Counted from the first letter of the stretch, positions 19,569-29,608 are shown. The stretch is DNA of 64,000 nucleotides from Rouxiella badensis (GCA_026967495.1 CP114060.1:3906001-3970000); one strand, 5' to 3'. A program made the numbers and translations. Notes: generated from the letters alone by a model not told the origin.

Positions 19569-20638
19569 AGTTCACTCGCTTGTGATAATTGTCGGGTTGA
19601 GGTCGCTGTTGCCGCGTCGGGGAACAGCGGCACAACGCGCAAGGGGGTGGCATGGGTGACGCACAGCGCCTCAGCGGTACGCTCGTCGAGCGTTAACCGG
19701 CTGATATCTGCGAGCCTCGTGACCAAAGTCGCGCGAAAATTTGCGTAATTTTCGTTGGCGACCAGGTAGAAAGTTTCATCTTCGAACGACGTGGCGGTAG
19801 TGATTCTTGCCGGCAATAATTGGCTTTCTTTCACCGCACGCAGGTTGTCTACCTCGCCTTCAAGCGTCGGACCCGCGTCGAAGATGTCCACGTACCCCTG
19901 ATAGCGCAGGCCTTCTTTTTCAAGCAATGCACGCGCTGGGGCAGTTTGAGGATGAACCTCGCCCAGCACCGCACGCGCCTGCGGGCTTAACAACTCGGTG
20001 TAGAGAGGGTGTTTCGGCATCAGCTCGGCAATAAAGGACTTCTGTCCCATCCCGGTCAGACGGTCTGCTTCGGCAAATTCCATGGCGAAGAAATGCTGCC
20101 CGACGCTGTCCCAGAAAGGCGAGTGGCCCTTGTCGTCTGATACACCGCGCATCTCGGCAATCACCTTCGGCGCAAAGCGCTCGCGGAAAGCGGCCATAAA
20201 CAGGAAGCGCACTTTTGACAGCAGCTGTCCGTTGCGACTATGGCGATAGTCCGGATCGAGGAACAGCGTGCAAAGCTCGCTGTAACCGGTGTGATCGTTA
20301 CTTAAAAACAGGGTCGGGACCGGTTTGTAGATGTTCAGGCTCTTCGACGCATGGATAAGCGTACCGAGTCGGAAGTTGTACCAAGGCTCGCTGAGTCCCA
20401 CGGCCACCTCGAGCGCGCTGACGCCAACGACTTTCTGCTGGCTCAGGTCTTCGAGCACGAACAGATAGCCCTGCTCGGCTTTGTCCAGCTGACCTTTCCA
20501 GGTTGCCACAGAGCGCTCAATTCGCGTTCGCAGGTGGGCCTCATCCTTAGGCAGAGACGTTAAACCGATGCCGGTTTTCCCTGACAACTGCAGGATATCG
20601 GCGATATCGCCGAGCCGCACAGGACGAATCAACATCAT
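19565..20638 (-). CDS. astA: Arginine N-succinyltransferase
   Basis: The committing enzyme of the AST pathway. It transfers succinyl from succinyl-CoA to arginine. The chosen start at 20638 (MMLIRPVRLGDIADILQL) follows GAGG eight bases upstream and matches the E. coli N-terminus (MMVIRPV); a longer in-frame start has no support. Conserved blocks include GLTSLP, NDHTGYSELCTLFLDPDYR, SPFWDSVGQHFFAMEF and HPQTAPARALLEKEG. Length is 357 aa (E. coli 344). The C-terminal 30 residues are extended and variable. Confidence 0.95.
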   Translation of the reverse strand: MMLIRPVRLGDIADILQLSGKTGIGLTSLPKDEAHLRTRIERSVATWKGQLDKAEQGYLFVLEDLSQQKVVGVSALEVAVGLSEPWYNFRLGTLIHASKSLNIYKPVPTLFLSNDHTGYSELCTLFLDPDYRHSRNGQLLSKVRFLFMAAFRERFAPKVIAEMRGVSDDKGHSPFWDSVGQHFFAMEFAEADRLTGMGQKSFIAELMPKHPLYTELLSPQARAVLGEVHPQTAPARALLEKEGLRYQGYVDIFDAGPTLEGEVDNLRAVKESQLLPARITTATSFEDETFYLVANENYANFRATLVTRLADISRLTLDERTAEALCVTHATPLRVVPLFPDAATATSTRQLSQASEL

Positions 20639-20672
20639 GATAATTACCTCATTCAAAGAGATGACGCGGTTT

Positions 20673-21881
20673 TCAGGAACAAAGCCGCGCGATGGCACGC
20701 TCAAGACGGTTCAGACCTTCCTCGACGTCAGCCTGCGGAATAATCAGGGATGGCGCGAATCGCAGCACGTTAGGACCTGCGATTAAGCCAATCAACCCTT
20801 CTTCTGCCGCCAGCTGGTTCAGCTGTTTAGCCTGTCCGTTATAGCGTTCGTGCATTACCGCCCCGAGCAGCAGGCCCATGCCGCGAATCTCAGAAAATAC
20901 GTGATACTGATGATTAATCAGGTTAAGACGCTCGGTGAACCACAGATGGCGCAGCGCGACGCCGCCCAAGACTTCAGGCGTATTAATCAGCTCAAACACC
21001 TTACCGGCGACTGCGGTGGCCAGCGGGTTACCGCCGTAAGTGGTGCCGTGGGTGCCGGGTTGGAAATGTGCGGCCAGACTGTCGACGGTAAGCATGGCGC
21101 CGATAGGGAAACCACCGCCGAGCGCTTTCGCGGTAGTCAGGATGTCGGGGACAACGTCATAGGCCTGATAGGCATAGAGTTCGCCGGTTCTGCCCACGCC
21201 GGTTTGCACTTCGTCAAAGATAAGCACGGCATCATGCTGGTCGCACAGCGCGCGCAGGCCATGGAGGAACTCAGGATCAGCAGGCACTACGCCACCTTCA
21301 CCTTGTACGGGTTCAACAATGACGGCGCAGGTACGAGAGGAAATATGGTTCGCTACCGCCGATAAATCGTTGAACGGCAAATGCGTGATGGCAGGCGGTA
21401 ACGGGGCGAAGTCCTGGGAATACTTAGGCTGTCCGCCTGCGCTAACGGTGAAAAGAGTCCGGCCGTGGAAGGCATTTTTAAAGGCGATAATCTCGTTTTT
21501 ATGGTCGGCGTTTTTAGAGTGTCCGACCAGACGCGCAAGTTTAAGGGCCGCTTCGTTTGCTTCTGCACCTGAGTTACAGAAGAACGCCTTGTCGGCGAAG
21601 GTCGCATCCACAAGCTGTTTCGCAAGCTTCAGTACTGGCTCATTGGTATAACCATTTCCTAAATGCCAGACTTTTTGTGCTTGCTCGGTTAACGCACTTA
21701 ATACCTCTGGATGGCGATGCCCCAGCGCATTGACCGCAATTCCGCCGGCAAAATCGACATAGTCTTTACCAGACTGGTCCCACAGCCATGAGCCTTCCCC
21801 ACGTACAGGGATAAAATCAGCCGGGGCATAGACCGGGACCATGTATTCATCAAACGCTTTGCGGGTTACACGCTGTTCCAT
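20673..21881 (-). CDS. astC: Succinylornithine/acetylornithine transaminase
   Basis: A 402-residue class-III PLP aminotransferase. It moves the delta-amino group of succinylornithine to 2-oxoglutarate, and may also act as an acetylornithine aminotransferase. The PLP-lysine region LTTAKALGGGFPIGAM, the glycine-rich NSGAEANEAALKLAR and the Asp of LIFDEVQTGVGRTG are present. As first gene of astCADBE it is preceded by a long leader with a sigma-54 promoter, ArgR-like boxes and an NtrC site, so induction by nitrogen limitation and arginine is expected. Confidence 0.93.
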   Translation of the reverse strand: MEQRVTRKAFDEYMVPVYAPADFIPVRGEGSWLWDQSGKDYVDFAGGIAVNALGHRHPEVLSALTEQAQKVWHLGNGYTNEPVLKLAKQLVDATFADKAFFCNSGAEANEAALKLARLVGHSKNADHKNEIIAFKNAFHGRTLFTVSAGGQPKYSQDFAPLPPAITHLPFNDLSAVANHISSRTCAVIVEPVQGEGGVVPADPEFLHGLRALCDQHDAVLIFDEVQTGVGRTGELYAYQAYDVVPDILTTAKALGGGFPIGAMLTVDSLAAHFQPGTHGTTYGGNPLATAVAGKVFELINTPEVLGGVALRHLWFTERLNLINHQYHVFSEIRGMGLLLGAVMHERYNGQAKQLNQLAAEEGLIGLIAGPNVLRFAPSLIIPQADVEEGLNRLERAIARLCS

Positions 21882-22164
21882 ATCAACCTCATCGTTATTT
21901 GCTTATGCCATCGTCTCTCGGCCTTAGTGCAAGCCATTGATAAGACGGTTGACGTTAATTTTTGAGAACGCATTTCCTAAATTAAGGGTGCAGACTCCCT
22001 TTCCCTCTTAAAGAGAAGGAAAATTTTTAATGAGTCATCTTTTCTACAAATTGTCGCTGCACGCATAACGAGCAGCTCTTTTAGGGTAAAATCAACTTAA
22101 CTGTCTGTAAGCGTCTTAGAGTTAAGGGATTTAAAATTTTGTCCCTGATGAATTGATAATAGAG

Positions 22165-22180
22165 TGCAGACATCGTGCCA
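22165..22180 (-). promoter_or_regulatory. Sigma-54 promoter of astCADBE
   Basis: On the minus strand TGGCAC-GATGT-CTGCA keeps the invariant GG-N10-GC spacing and matches TGGCAC-N5-TTGCA at all but one position. It predicts a start near 22155 and a leader of about 275 bases before astC. Confidence 0.7.
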
Positions 22181-22192
22181 GCAACGAAAAAA

Positions 22193-22282
22193 AGTGAATA
22201 AAAAAGGTCGAGACACCAAAAAACAAGGAGTTAAACCCTAACCCTATTCACTTTAACTGCATAAAAAGTGAATATTTATGAA
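22193..22282. promoter_or_regulatory. Candidate ArgR-binding region upstream of astC
   Basis: Several TGAAT-rich 14-mers resemble the ARG box TGAATWWWWATTCA, the best being TGAATATTTATGAA at 22269-22282 (12 of 14) and TGCATAAAAAGTGA at 22258-22271. They lie between the NtrC site and the sigma-54 promoter, the arrangement known for E. coli ast, where ArgR boosts activation. Confidence 0.45.
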
Positions 22283-22418
22283 AAACCCCTTTACGGGTCA
22301 TACTTTAAGAGAATGAGTATGCAACGAAAAATAACTAAAAATATCTGCCGTATTTGTGATCTGTTACACAGGGAAGGCGCAGACTAAGAAAATAAATGCC
22401 TCTTTTTAGAGCGAAATC

Positions 22419-22435
22419 CTCACCAAAATGGTGCA
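22419..22435. promoter_or_regulatory. NtrC enhancer site upstream of astC
   Basis: CTCACC-AAAAT-GGTGCA matches the NtrC consensus at 10 of 12 positions, including a perfect right half. It lies about 270 bases upstream of the predicted sigma-54 start. Confidence 0.6.
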
Positions 22436-22447
22436 CATAGCCATTAT

Positions 22448-22473
22448 TTATTGGCCTTCACAAAGGCCAATAA
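22448..22473. repeat. Perfect hairpin at the left edge of the T3SS island
   Basis: TTATTGGCCTT (22448-22458) and AAGGCCAATAA (22463-22473) pair perfectly around loop CACA. No T-run follows. It lies in the 835-base gap between astC and the HilA-like gene, close to the presumed island border. Confidence 0.6.
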
Positions 22474-22717
22474 GAGCTTTCTATTATTAAGTCACTGGAT
22501 TATCTATTGATAAGAAATTAAAATACATTAATGCCGATAGATTAAATTAATTAAATTAATAAATCCCAAATTTAAGCTGTAACTAGCTTCATATTAAACA
22601 TTTATGAATTAAATCTAAAAAATCAGAATATATATCGACAGTCGGCATATTTATTATTGTAAATAAAATTCAAGTCGGACATGATCTTACCCGTTAACTA
22701 AAAATCAAGGGAATAAT

Positions 22718-23257
22718 ATGCGTCATCAGCAAAGGACTCAAGGTATAGGTTATAGATTTTTTGATTTCACTCTGACTCAAGACAATCAGTTGATGAGGAA
22801 AAGTACTTTTATCAGGACCGGAGCAAAAGAGCTTGCCGTATTGAGAGTGCTCATAGAGTCTGCAGGACAGCTCGTTGAGAAAAATGATTTGCTCGATAAG
22901 GTTTGGGGATCGGCTATTGTTTCAGAGGAGTCTCTTGCACGCTGCATTTATGTATTAAGGAAGATATTCAGGCAAGACAAAGAAAAGGTTTATATCCAAA
23001 CAATTTACTCAAAAGGGTATGTTTTCGTTGCTGAAGTCTGTGAGTTTATTCCTGTACCCTATGAAATAAGCCCCGACCCCGTGTCTGTGCCCACGCCCAT
23101 ACCAGCGCCCGAGGCCGTCGATTATGAAGAGATTTTACAAAAGATCTTCGGTATGGATATTACCTATATCGAAATATCCGGAAAAAAACACATGGCTATC
23201 GGCGTTAAAATTTTATTACCAACAAACGAATTAACAGATAAAAAGAGAAAGTGCTAA
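22718..23257 (+). CDS. HilA-like winged-helix regulator, short form
   Basis: This 179-residue protein begins with an OmpR/ToxR-type winged-helix domain (about residues 10-105) that resembles the N-terminus of Salmonella HilA: FDFTLTQDNQLMRK, GAKELAVLRVLIESAGQLV, LLDKVWGSAIVSEESLARC and a wing with KGYVF. HilA itself has about 550 residues with a TPR-like part; here only about 70 residues follow, starting with a proline-rich linker. There is no membrane segment. AAGGGA six bases before ATG supports the start. It stands alone at the left end of the island, convergent with sctA, and probably activates the T3SS genes. The short form is not explained by a frameshift, because only 26 bases separate its stop from sctA. 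Confidence 0.8.
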   Translation: MRHQQRTQGIGYRFFDFTLTQDNQLMRKSTFIRTGAKELAVLRVLIESAGQLVEKNDLLDKVWGSAIVSEESLARCIYVLRKIFRQDKEKVYIQTIYSKGYVFVAEVCEFIPVPYEISPDPVSVPTPIPAPEAVDYEEILQKIFGMDITYIEISGKKHMAIGVKILLPTNELTDKKRKC

Positions 23258-23283
23258 CCATGCTGTAACCCAAATACGGTAAA

Positions 23284-24300
23284 TTATATTGAAAAATAGC
23301 GCCTGGACATTTCGGCCAATGTGCCGATCGTGCTTGATAAGACTTTAACCATGTTATCATAAACCGAATTAGCGTTCGCAAAACGCCCGGTTAAAGATTG
23401 AAGCGTCGTTTTTATTTGATCTTCCTGGGCGTTAAAACCCGTCACCCAAGATTCATACTGGGTATTGAGTAATTCGTAGTCATTTGAAGTACTAGAGATA
23501 AGATTATCCTTCATCTGTTTTAACGGGGTTAAATCAATCGCAACATAGTACCAATCTCCACCATATTGGGATTGTAATACGCTGCCTGATGGTAATCCCA
23601 TGTCCTTAGCCCATTTTTCAGCCTCGACCTTGGATACATTATCTTTAGGATCTTTAGGGTAAAGTTGAGACAGCTTGTAACCGTCATCTGCCTTCTTATT
23701 GTATTTATCATAAAGATTATCAAGCTTTCCTTGCAGCGTTTTAAAGTCGTACTTTAGATAGCCTTCTTTATCACTTTTTTTAATGAGCTTACCCATTTCA
23801 GACATAATGTTACTAAGTTCTTTATAAAAATTAATATATTTAGCTAAAGCCCCCTCAAAGATATCATAATACCCCTCTTTAACCTCGCCTATTATTTCAC
23901 CAATCTGGTCAGAGATGTTTGAATCATTGTCAGAAAGATAGGCCACCGCTGAACTCTTTACCGACAATTTATCCTGCATCTGTTGTTTTAGATTTTTGAA
24001 CTCAGCGACAAAGACTAGATTATCCTGAGCCTTGACAAGGGTTAACTTACTTTCATATTCCCTAAGGTTTTTAAGCATCAACTGCGTCATGAAGGGGGCA
24101 TCGGATTTATCCTTGGCAAGTAACGCCTTTTCAAAAGCATTAAGCGACTGCACAAGCTCGCTGTTTTTTTCCGTGACCGATGAATTAACGTTTTCCTCCG
24201 TATCAACCCATAACGCCTTAGGGTTAGGTAATACAGGAGCTTGCTGTGCGTCGTATCTAACACTAGAAGTAGAGAGTTGTAATCCAATGCTGGTAGTCAT
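23284..24300 (-). CDS. sctA: T3SS needle-tip protein (SipD/IpaD family)
   Basis: A 338-residue protein expected to be secreted and to sit at the needle tip, where it controls insertion of the translocators. Similarity to SipD is clear in the C-terminal half: DGYKLSQLYPKD, EKWAKDMGLPSGSV, the aromatic YYVAIDLTPLKQM stretch, and QEDQIKTTLQSLTGRF followed by NSVYDNMVKVLSST. Long helices around residues 150-210 match the SipD coiled coil. It is the last gene of the translocator cluster, after sctB. The reading frame is intact. Confidence 0.88.
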   Translation of the reverse strand: MTTSIGLQLSTSSVRYDAQQAPVLPNPKALWVDTEENVNSSVTEKNSELVQSLNAFEKALLAKDKSDAPFMTQLMLKNLREYESKLTLVKAQDNLVFVAEFKNLKQQMQDKLSVKSSAVAYLSDNDSNISDQIGEIIGEVKEGYYDIFEGALAKYINFYKELSNIMSEMGKLIKKSDKEGYLKYDFKTLQGKLDNLYDKYNKKADDGYKLSQLYPKDPKDNVSKVEAEKWAKDMGLPSGSVLQSQYGGDWYYVAIDLTPLKQMKDNLISSTSNDYELLNTQYESWVTGFNAQEDQIKTTLQSLTGRFANANSVYDNMVKVLSSTIGTLAEMSRRYFSI

Positions 24301-24328
24301 TTTATTATCCTTGGTGATTTAGGGAGCA

Positions 24329-25343
24329 CTAGCATTTTCTCGCGATCTCACCTATGGTGTTTGAAATATTCTCCAGTATTCGATTCATACTGTTAATCAG
24401 CTCAGAGGCCGTATTTTTATAGTTATTGCTGCGCTCACGGTTATTATCGGTAACTTTATTTTCAACCGAGGAGGCTCATCTCAGCCAATGAGGACTTGGC
24501 ACGTTCCTCTGAGGCGCCGATAGAAATAGAAGAGGAAATCATATTACCCATTGAATGCGATAGCTGACCTAATGTACGGTATTTTTCAACATTAAGACTG
24601 GCATTCATATATCTTTTTTTATCATCGTTAGACAGGGCGTTTCTCTGATTTTCTAACTTTGCCTTTTCTAGTTCGAAATTTGCATTTTCATTTTTAATGT
24701 GACCATCTCTCTCTTCACGGATTGGACGTGAGAGAGCACCTCCATACTCATTATCGATTTTAGGATGGATTTCATCCAATTGAGGTTTATACTTTTCATT
24801 GATGTCGGCAATGTTTTTATCTCTTTTAGCGCCAATCTGCGAGATGCCGTCTTGCTTTATTTTTTCAGCAGCACCATCAATACCCTTCTGCTTTCTTAAC
24901 GAGTGCGCTGAGAGTACATAGCTGGCGCCCATGACCGCAATTTGAGTAATTCCCCCAGCGACTGCTGCTGAACAGTTATATATCCCTTCCTGCCGAATTG
25001 AGGTCGCCTTACTGTTCACGGAAGACTGCGCATTAATCATGCCATCGGCACTCTGTTTGAGAGCAATTTGGTCCAGCTTTTTAAGCAAGAAAATTAAATC
25101 TGTAATCGACAGGCTAAAATCACTCGCCGTGCCTCTTGACCTGGTATTTAGGACTGGGGAACTCGAGGAAGGAGGACGTGACTCCAGCGTTATCTCTTCC
25201 GTAATAACCCGACTCAGGTTGATTTGTAATGCCGCAGAAGCAGGCTCTTTATCGGCAAGAGGGCTGACATTGCGGTCGCCTTCAGAGTCCTTAGTGGGAA
25301 TAAATATTGGAATATGTCGTAGATTTATATAATTCGTGGTCAT
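24329..25343 (-). CDS. sctB: T3SS translocator (SipC/IpaC family), frame broken near the C-terminus
   Basis: The minor translocator, expected to form the host-membrane pore with the SctE protein. The first 293 residues are open and include a hydrophobic segment (AAVAGGITQIAVMGASYVL, about residues 128-146) and long charged helices. The frame stops after AEMSLLG. Dropping one base near 24470 continues as SSVENKVTDNNRERSNNY to a stop at 24329, giving about 337 aa. The tail has the serine- and asparagine-rich helix typical of the SipC C-terminus (NTASELINSMNRILENISNT). Overall identity to SipC (409 aa) looks low; position between SipB- and SipD-like genes supports the call. Confidence 0.8.
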
Positions 25344-25361
25344 GCTTCTCTCCCAAAGCGC

Positions 25362-27134
25362 TTATATGCGCTGTAAATTAACAATCGATAAATTAGTTTG
25401 CTGCCTTGCAAGATTAATAGAACTCACCGTTTCGATAATATTTAACTTAGCCCTATTATCTGCATCAATTATTTCGATCATCTGCTTGAGATATTTACTA
25501 ATGAATTTAACATCTGCCATAGCGACTATAATATCCGCTTCTTTATCGGCGACTTTTTTAGTTGAAATGCCTAACTGGATACTGTTCGCGGTCTCTACGG
25601 TAGATTTAGAAACCTCGGCACCCATAACGGCATAGTCTATATTACGCCCATAACTTCTTAAAGAAACCACATCATTTTTAAATCCTAGCTGTTCACCTAA
25701 CCGCGCTACAGATTTACTCATAGAGGTCGAAACTTTACTGGCTGTCCTTCTCACTGCCGCCGGTACCGTTTTTTGGATCACCTTATTGATGACTTTACTC
25801 ATTATTGGGACGATTCTTTTAAGCAATGCACTTGCCACATTTTTAGCGACCACACCGACGGCAATCATGATTACCGCAACAGTGATGGCAGCAGTAACGG
25901 TAGAAATAATATTGGCAATTCCGTCTTTCACCCCTAAATCATTCAAAAAAGATTTAATTTTTTCCGCAACAAATTTCATTATTGGCTGGATCACATGTTC
26001 CAGGACTGGCGCCATCACCCTGTCGGTAATACTTTTTCCAGTTACTTTGGCAACAATCGGGTCGGCGATAAGCAATGCCATGCCTACTGCGGCCAGCGCC
26101 AGGCTAGCCCCCGGTGAAAACGGCTCCGACAATGCTTACTGCCATGATTATTCCGCCTAAAATCTTACCAACACAGCCCATGATCTTATTGAGATGTTCT
26201 GCCTTACGGATCTCCTCGGCCTGCTCTTTGGCTTTTGACTCCATTTCTTTTTGCCGTGCTTCCTGCAACTGTCTTGAGAGTTTAGCGCTGGCTTGAAGTT
26301 TTTTGTCTGCATTGTCTCCAATCAGATTGGATAGCGTGCCGAGCAACAGAGTCATTGCCGCCAAGCCGGTGAGATGCTGTTCGTTGGTCGTTTTGAGTAC
26401 GACTCTATCTACATTCGGCTGCTTCTGAAGTTTGTCCCAAAGGCCATCAACGATAAGCATCTTCTCGGTGGCGAGACTAGCTGAAGCTATCGATTTATCT
26501 TTTGCTATACCCAGCGCCGTTGACGCAAGACTGAGTTTTCCCGTTGCCTTATTGAGTGAGTCCTGAGCCTTCCCGTAATCAATATCTGAAGGATTCATCC
26601 CTGCCAGTTTATCTTTTGCAGCCTCATAGTCAGATTTAGCACCTTCGTAGTGCTTGTTCGCAGTGACAAACGCATCACCGTCAGCCGTTGCCTCTTGAAT
26701 TGCCTGGGCGCTCTCAGCGTTTGCCTGGATGTACTCATTTAAAAGCGCAAGGCCACTTGCCGTCTTGGCCAAGCTCAGCGCATTAATCTGGCTAAGTCGA
26801 TTCTGTAATTTATGGGTGTTTCCGTCAGCAAAAATTTGCATTAACCCTGCCACTAAAGCTGAGAGGCCGGCAGGTTGCTTGGCTTCAACATTTAATGGCG
26901 TGGTAGGAAGAGCAAGTCGAGGGATATCCGCTTTAAGCGAAGCCGCCAGTGTCAGATTCGCGGTTTCACTTAATCCAATCACCATCATTTTGAACGCAGT
27001 CTGCTGCGCGGCAGCCTGGATATTACTCATTTCAACGCTTTGAGGAGGTTCCTGGGACAAGTCGGCAGCTTTCGGTTTTAAAGTTTCAGGTACCGATAAG
27101 GGAGTACTTTTTGCAGAATAACCGTTTCACTCAT
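25362..27134 (-). CDS. sctE: T3SS major translocator (SipB/IpaB family), two frame breaks
   Basis: The large hydrophobic translocator. Starting at 27134 (MSETVILQK), the frame breaks at the T-run 27108-27112 (one base short), runs to VSIVGAVFTGG, then breaks in a G-run (plus 26108-26112; two bases short if FTGGASLALAAVG is conserved as in SipB) and continues to the C-terminus LARQQTNLSIVNL. Restored length is about 591 aa against 593 for SipB. The membrane segments lie at MGCVGKILGGIIMAVSIVG and around VAVIMIAVGVVAKNV. The start overlaps the chaperone stop by 8 bases. Confidence 0.88.
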
Positions 27135-27654
27135 TGCATTTCTCCGGCTGAGTTTTAAACGCATCAGACTTAACGTTCATGGCATCTTCAGAGCAGGGTT
27201 TCATATTTATGGTATAAGCTTCAGCCCGCTGAACCAGTTCAACATCATGACTTTGCTCGCAAACCAGCTCAAAACATCTTCTGGCCTTCAGCATTTCTTT
27301 CATCATTAGCTGACACTGTCCGGCATGAAATACGCTTCTATAATCATTGCCGTTCATTGCAAAAACCACCGCGTAAAGATCGGCGGCTTTTTGATACTGT
27401 TTTTTTAATTGATAGACCGCGGCAAGACCCATAAAATAATCTGTATTATAAAAATCATACATGCATAAAAATTGAAAAAAAGTCTCAGCGTTATCGAGCT
27501 TACCCTGCTGATAAAATTGATAAGCATAGGCATAAAGACTGTTCATCATATCATCAGGAATATTGTGAATATCCTTTAATGTTGCCTGTTCATTCAAACA
27601 CCCAAGCAACATATCTGCAATTTTATCATCGTTAATCGTGTCAGTTCGTTCCAT
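27127..27654 (-). CDS. sicA: T3SS translocator chaperone (SicA/IpgC family)
   Basis: A 175-residue class-II chaperone with tetratricopeptide repeats. It keeps the SipB- and SipC-type translocators soluble and, in Salmonella, serves as co-activator of InvF. TPR-type motifs span about residues 40-145: YAYQFYQQGKLDNAETFFQF, DYFMGLAAVYQLKKQYQKAA, DYRSVFHAGQCQLMMKEMLK. It is first in the translocator cluster after a 76-base gap from sctU, which probably holds a promoter. An invF-like gene on the same island makes the InvF-SicA switch plausible here. Confidence 0.92.
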   Translation of the reverse strand: MERTDTINDDKIADMLLGCLNEQATLKDIHNIPDDMMNSLYAYAYQFYQQGKLDNAETFFQFLCMYDFYNTDYFMGLAAVYQLKKQYQKAADLYAVVFAMNGNDYRSVFHAGQCQLMMKEMLKARRCFELVCEQSHDVELVQRAEAYTINMKPCSEDAMNVKSDAFKTQPEKCNE

Positions 27655-27730
27655 GAATACTCCTTAACTACGCAGACCAAAGTGGGAACTGTTTGATGCT
27701 GGAATTACATCATCGATATTTATATGAATC

Positions 27731-28840
27731 TTATAAAGATCGCTCATTCTCACCATTTTTATTATTAACCTCATCAGAGGCTTCAGAAATTAAAGACGAT
27801 TGATCTTCTTGCCACGCATTGTCGACCTGTTCAAGCCAAACGAGGATTTGTAAAACGGCATCTAATTCATCAACGCTGATAAATGAATATTTTGAGTGTG
27901 ACTTATAAATCCGCCTTGCCAGGGCAATGTCTTCCAATACCGGAACGCCCATTTTTTTTGCATATCGCCTTACTGACAAGGCGCACTGATTCGTTTCGAG
28001 CACTGAAATGAAAGGGATGGGAACAATATCGGCATTGAAATAAATGCCTATAGCAATATGGGTAGGATTAGCAATAATAACTTTTGAGTTAGTGATATCG
28101 AGTTTTGTCTGCTCGTCAAGAATTTCAGAATGCAAACTTCGTCTCGTTGATTTAATGAGCGGATTACCATCCTGATCTATACGCTCTCTTTTAACCTCCT
28201 GCTTGTCCATCTTGAGATCTTTGATATATAAAAAGTATTCTGCAATCGCATCTAACAACATGATAATAATCATGCCAAGCAAACATGTAGTTACCATTCG
28301 CTGAATAAGGTGCCCCCAAATAACCAGCGTTTGTTGAGGCGTACCGTATCTTTGAAGCAGGAAGAGAATTTTGTTCTCGCTCCAGAGATTCATAAAAATA
28401 ATGATAAAGACCAAAAGATAAAGTACTGCTTTCACAGTATCCTTAACCGTTCGTAAACTAAACAACTTCTTGGTCCCGTTGATCGGGTTCAAAGCACCAA
28501 AGTTGAGTTTAAATATTTTGGTTGCCAAAACAAATCCGGTTTGCAGCAGTGAAGGCAGCGTGGTGCAGAAAACGCAAAGCAATAAAAAAGGTATGATTAT
28601 CTTTAGTGCGAGGATAAAGACTGACGAAGCATAGTCTGCTATATTCTGTTTAAAGCCGTCTTCAATTATCATTCCCCAGACGCCGGCCATCTGTTTGATA
28701 AAATCTAAAGTAATAATATAATTGACGCCTGCCAATATTAAACAGGTAATAACCAAATCCTTACTCTTAAAGGATTGGCCTTTTTTAACGGCATCACTAA
28801 TCTTCTTTTGAGTGGGTTTCTCTGTCTTGCTTAATGACAT
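27731..28840 (-). CDS. sctU: T3SS export-apparatus switch protein (SpaS/YscU family)
   Basis: A 369-residue inner-membrane protein with four membrane helices in the first half and a cytoplasmic domain that self-cleaves at NPTH (residues 258-261, in VIIANPTHIAIGIYF). It switches secretion from early substrates to translocators. The lysine-rich start MSLSKTEKPTQKKISDAVKK is typical. Salmonella SpaS has 356 aa. It lies 7 bases after sctT and the frame is intact. Confidence 0.96.
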   Translation of the reverse strand: MSLSKTEKPTQKKISDAVKKGQSFKSKDLVITCLILAGVNYIITLDFIKQMAGVWGMIIEDGFKQNIADYASSVFILALKIIIPFLLLCVFCTTLPSLLQTGFVLATKIFKLNFGALNPINGTKKLFSLRTVKDTVKAVLYLLVFIIIFMNLWSENKILFLLQRYGTPQQTLVIWGHLIQRMVTTCLLGMIIIMLLDAIAEYFLYIKDLKMDKQEVKRERIDQDGNPLIKSTRRSLHSEILDEQTKLDITNSKVIIANPTHIAIGIYFNADIVPIPFISVLETNQCALSVRRYAKKMGVPVLEDIALARRIYKSHSKYSFISVDELDAVLQILVWLEQVDNAWQEDQSSLISEASDEVNNKNGENERSL

Positions 28841-28847
28841 GAGTGAT

Positions 28848-29608
28848 TTACTTCCATAACTGTAGTTTTTCGGTTGTAAAAATAAGGGGTAGGATACTGT
28901 CTGAAAAAATTGGATGAAAATAAATGATTAATAGCAAAAAGCCCAGAAAACTCTTAACCGTCAACGCCAATGAAAATGCGTTCATCTGAGGAGCATAACG
29001 TGAAAGCAACCCGAGCGTTGCCTCAGTCAATAAAAAAGAGCAATTAATGGGCTGGCAACCATTATTGAACGAGAAATAACTTCAGTGATTAAATTGAGCA
29101 AGGGGATCATATTCGGCAAGGTAAAAGTCAAAGGTTCGAAAAGGTCGTAGCTTTCTTTTATTACCTCTAGTGTCAATATCAACCCTCCTGATTGTAAAAA
29201 TATTGCAGCGCAAAATATATTAAAAAAATTGGCTAACTCTGAAGTATCAACACCGCTCACGGGGTCAATACTGCTGCTTATCGTCGCTCCGCGCTGATTG
29301 TCGATGATACATCCCGCAGCGTGAAGAACCCAGAAAGGTAGGCTAATTAAGCATCCCAATAAGAGTCCAATCATAGACTCTTTAACTAAAAGACCGAAAT
29401 ACATCTCCGCCTGAAAATCAAATTTTACCCCTGCTGTTTTGGGCCAAAGAGAAAGCCCAAGCAACATTGCAACGGGCACACGAATTGAATTATTAAGAGT
29501 ATTGCTGTTCAGGAATGGGAGCATAATAAATATTGGCAATATCCTCGCCGAAGAGAATGCCATGACGCCCAACCAATGGTAAAACAATTCATTATATTCA
29601 GTTAACAT
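28848..29608 (-). CDS. sctT: T3SS export-apparatus protein (SpaR/YscT family), frame broken
   Basis: A polytopic membrane protein of the export gate. The N-terminal 193 residues match SpaR closely (GCIIDNQRGATISSSIDPVSG). The frame stops at ASPLIALFY because the A-run at 29032-29037 on the plus strand is one base short. With one more base the protein continues LLTEATLGLLSRYAPQMNAF to the stop at 28848, giving about 253 aa (SpaR 263). Confidence 0.92.

Noticed and set aside
22000..22717. Gene or island-border attachment site in the astC-HilA-like gap
   Set aside because: No open frame with features, no tRNA and no recognisable direct repeat of the border; only regulatory sites and a hairpin.
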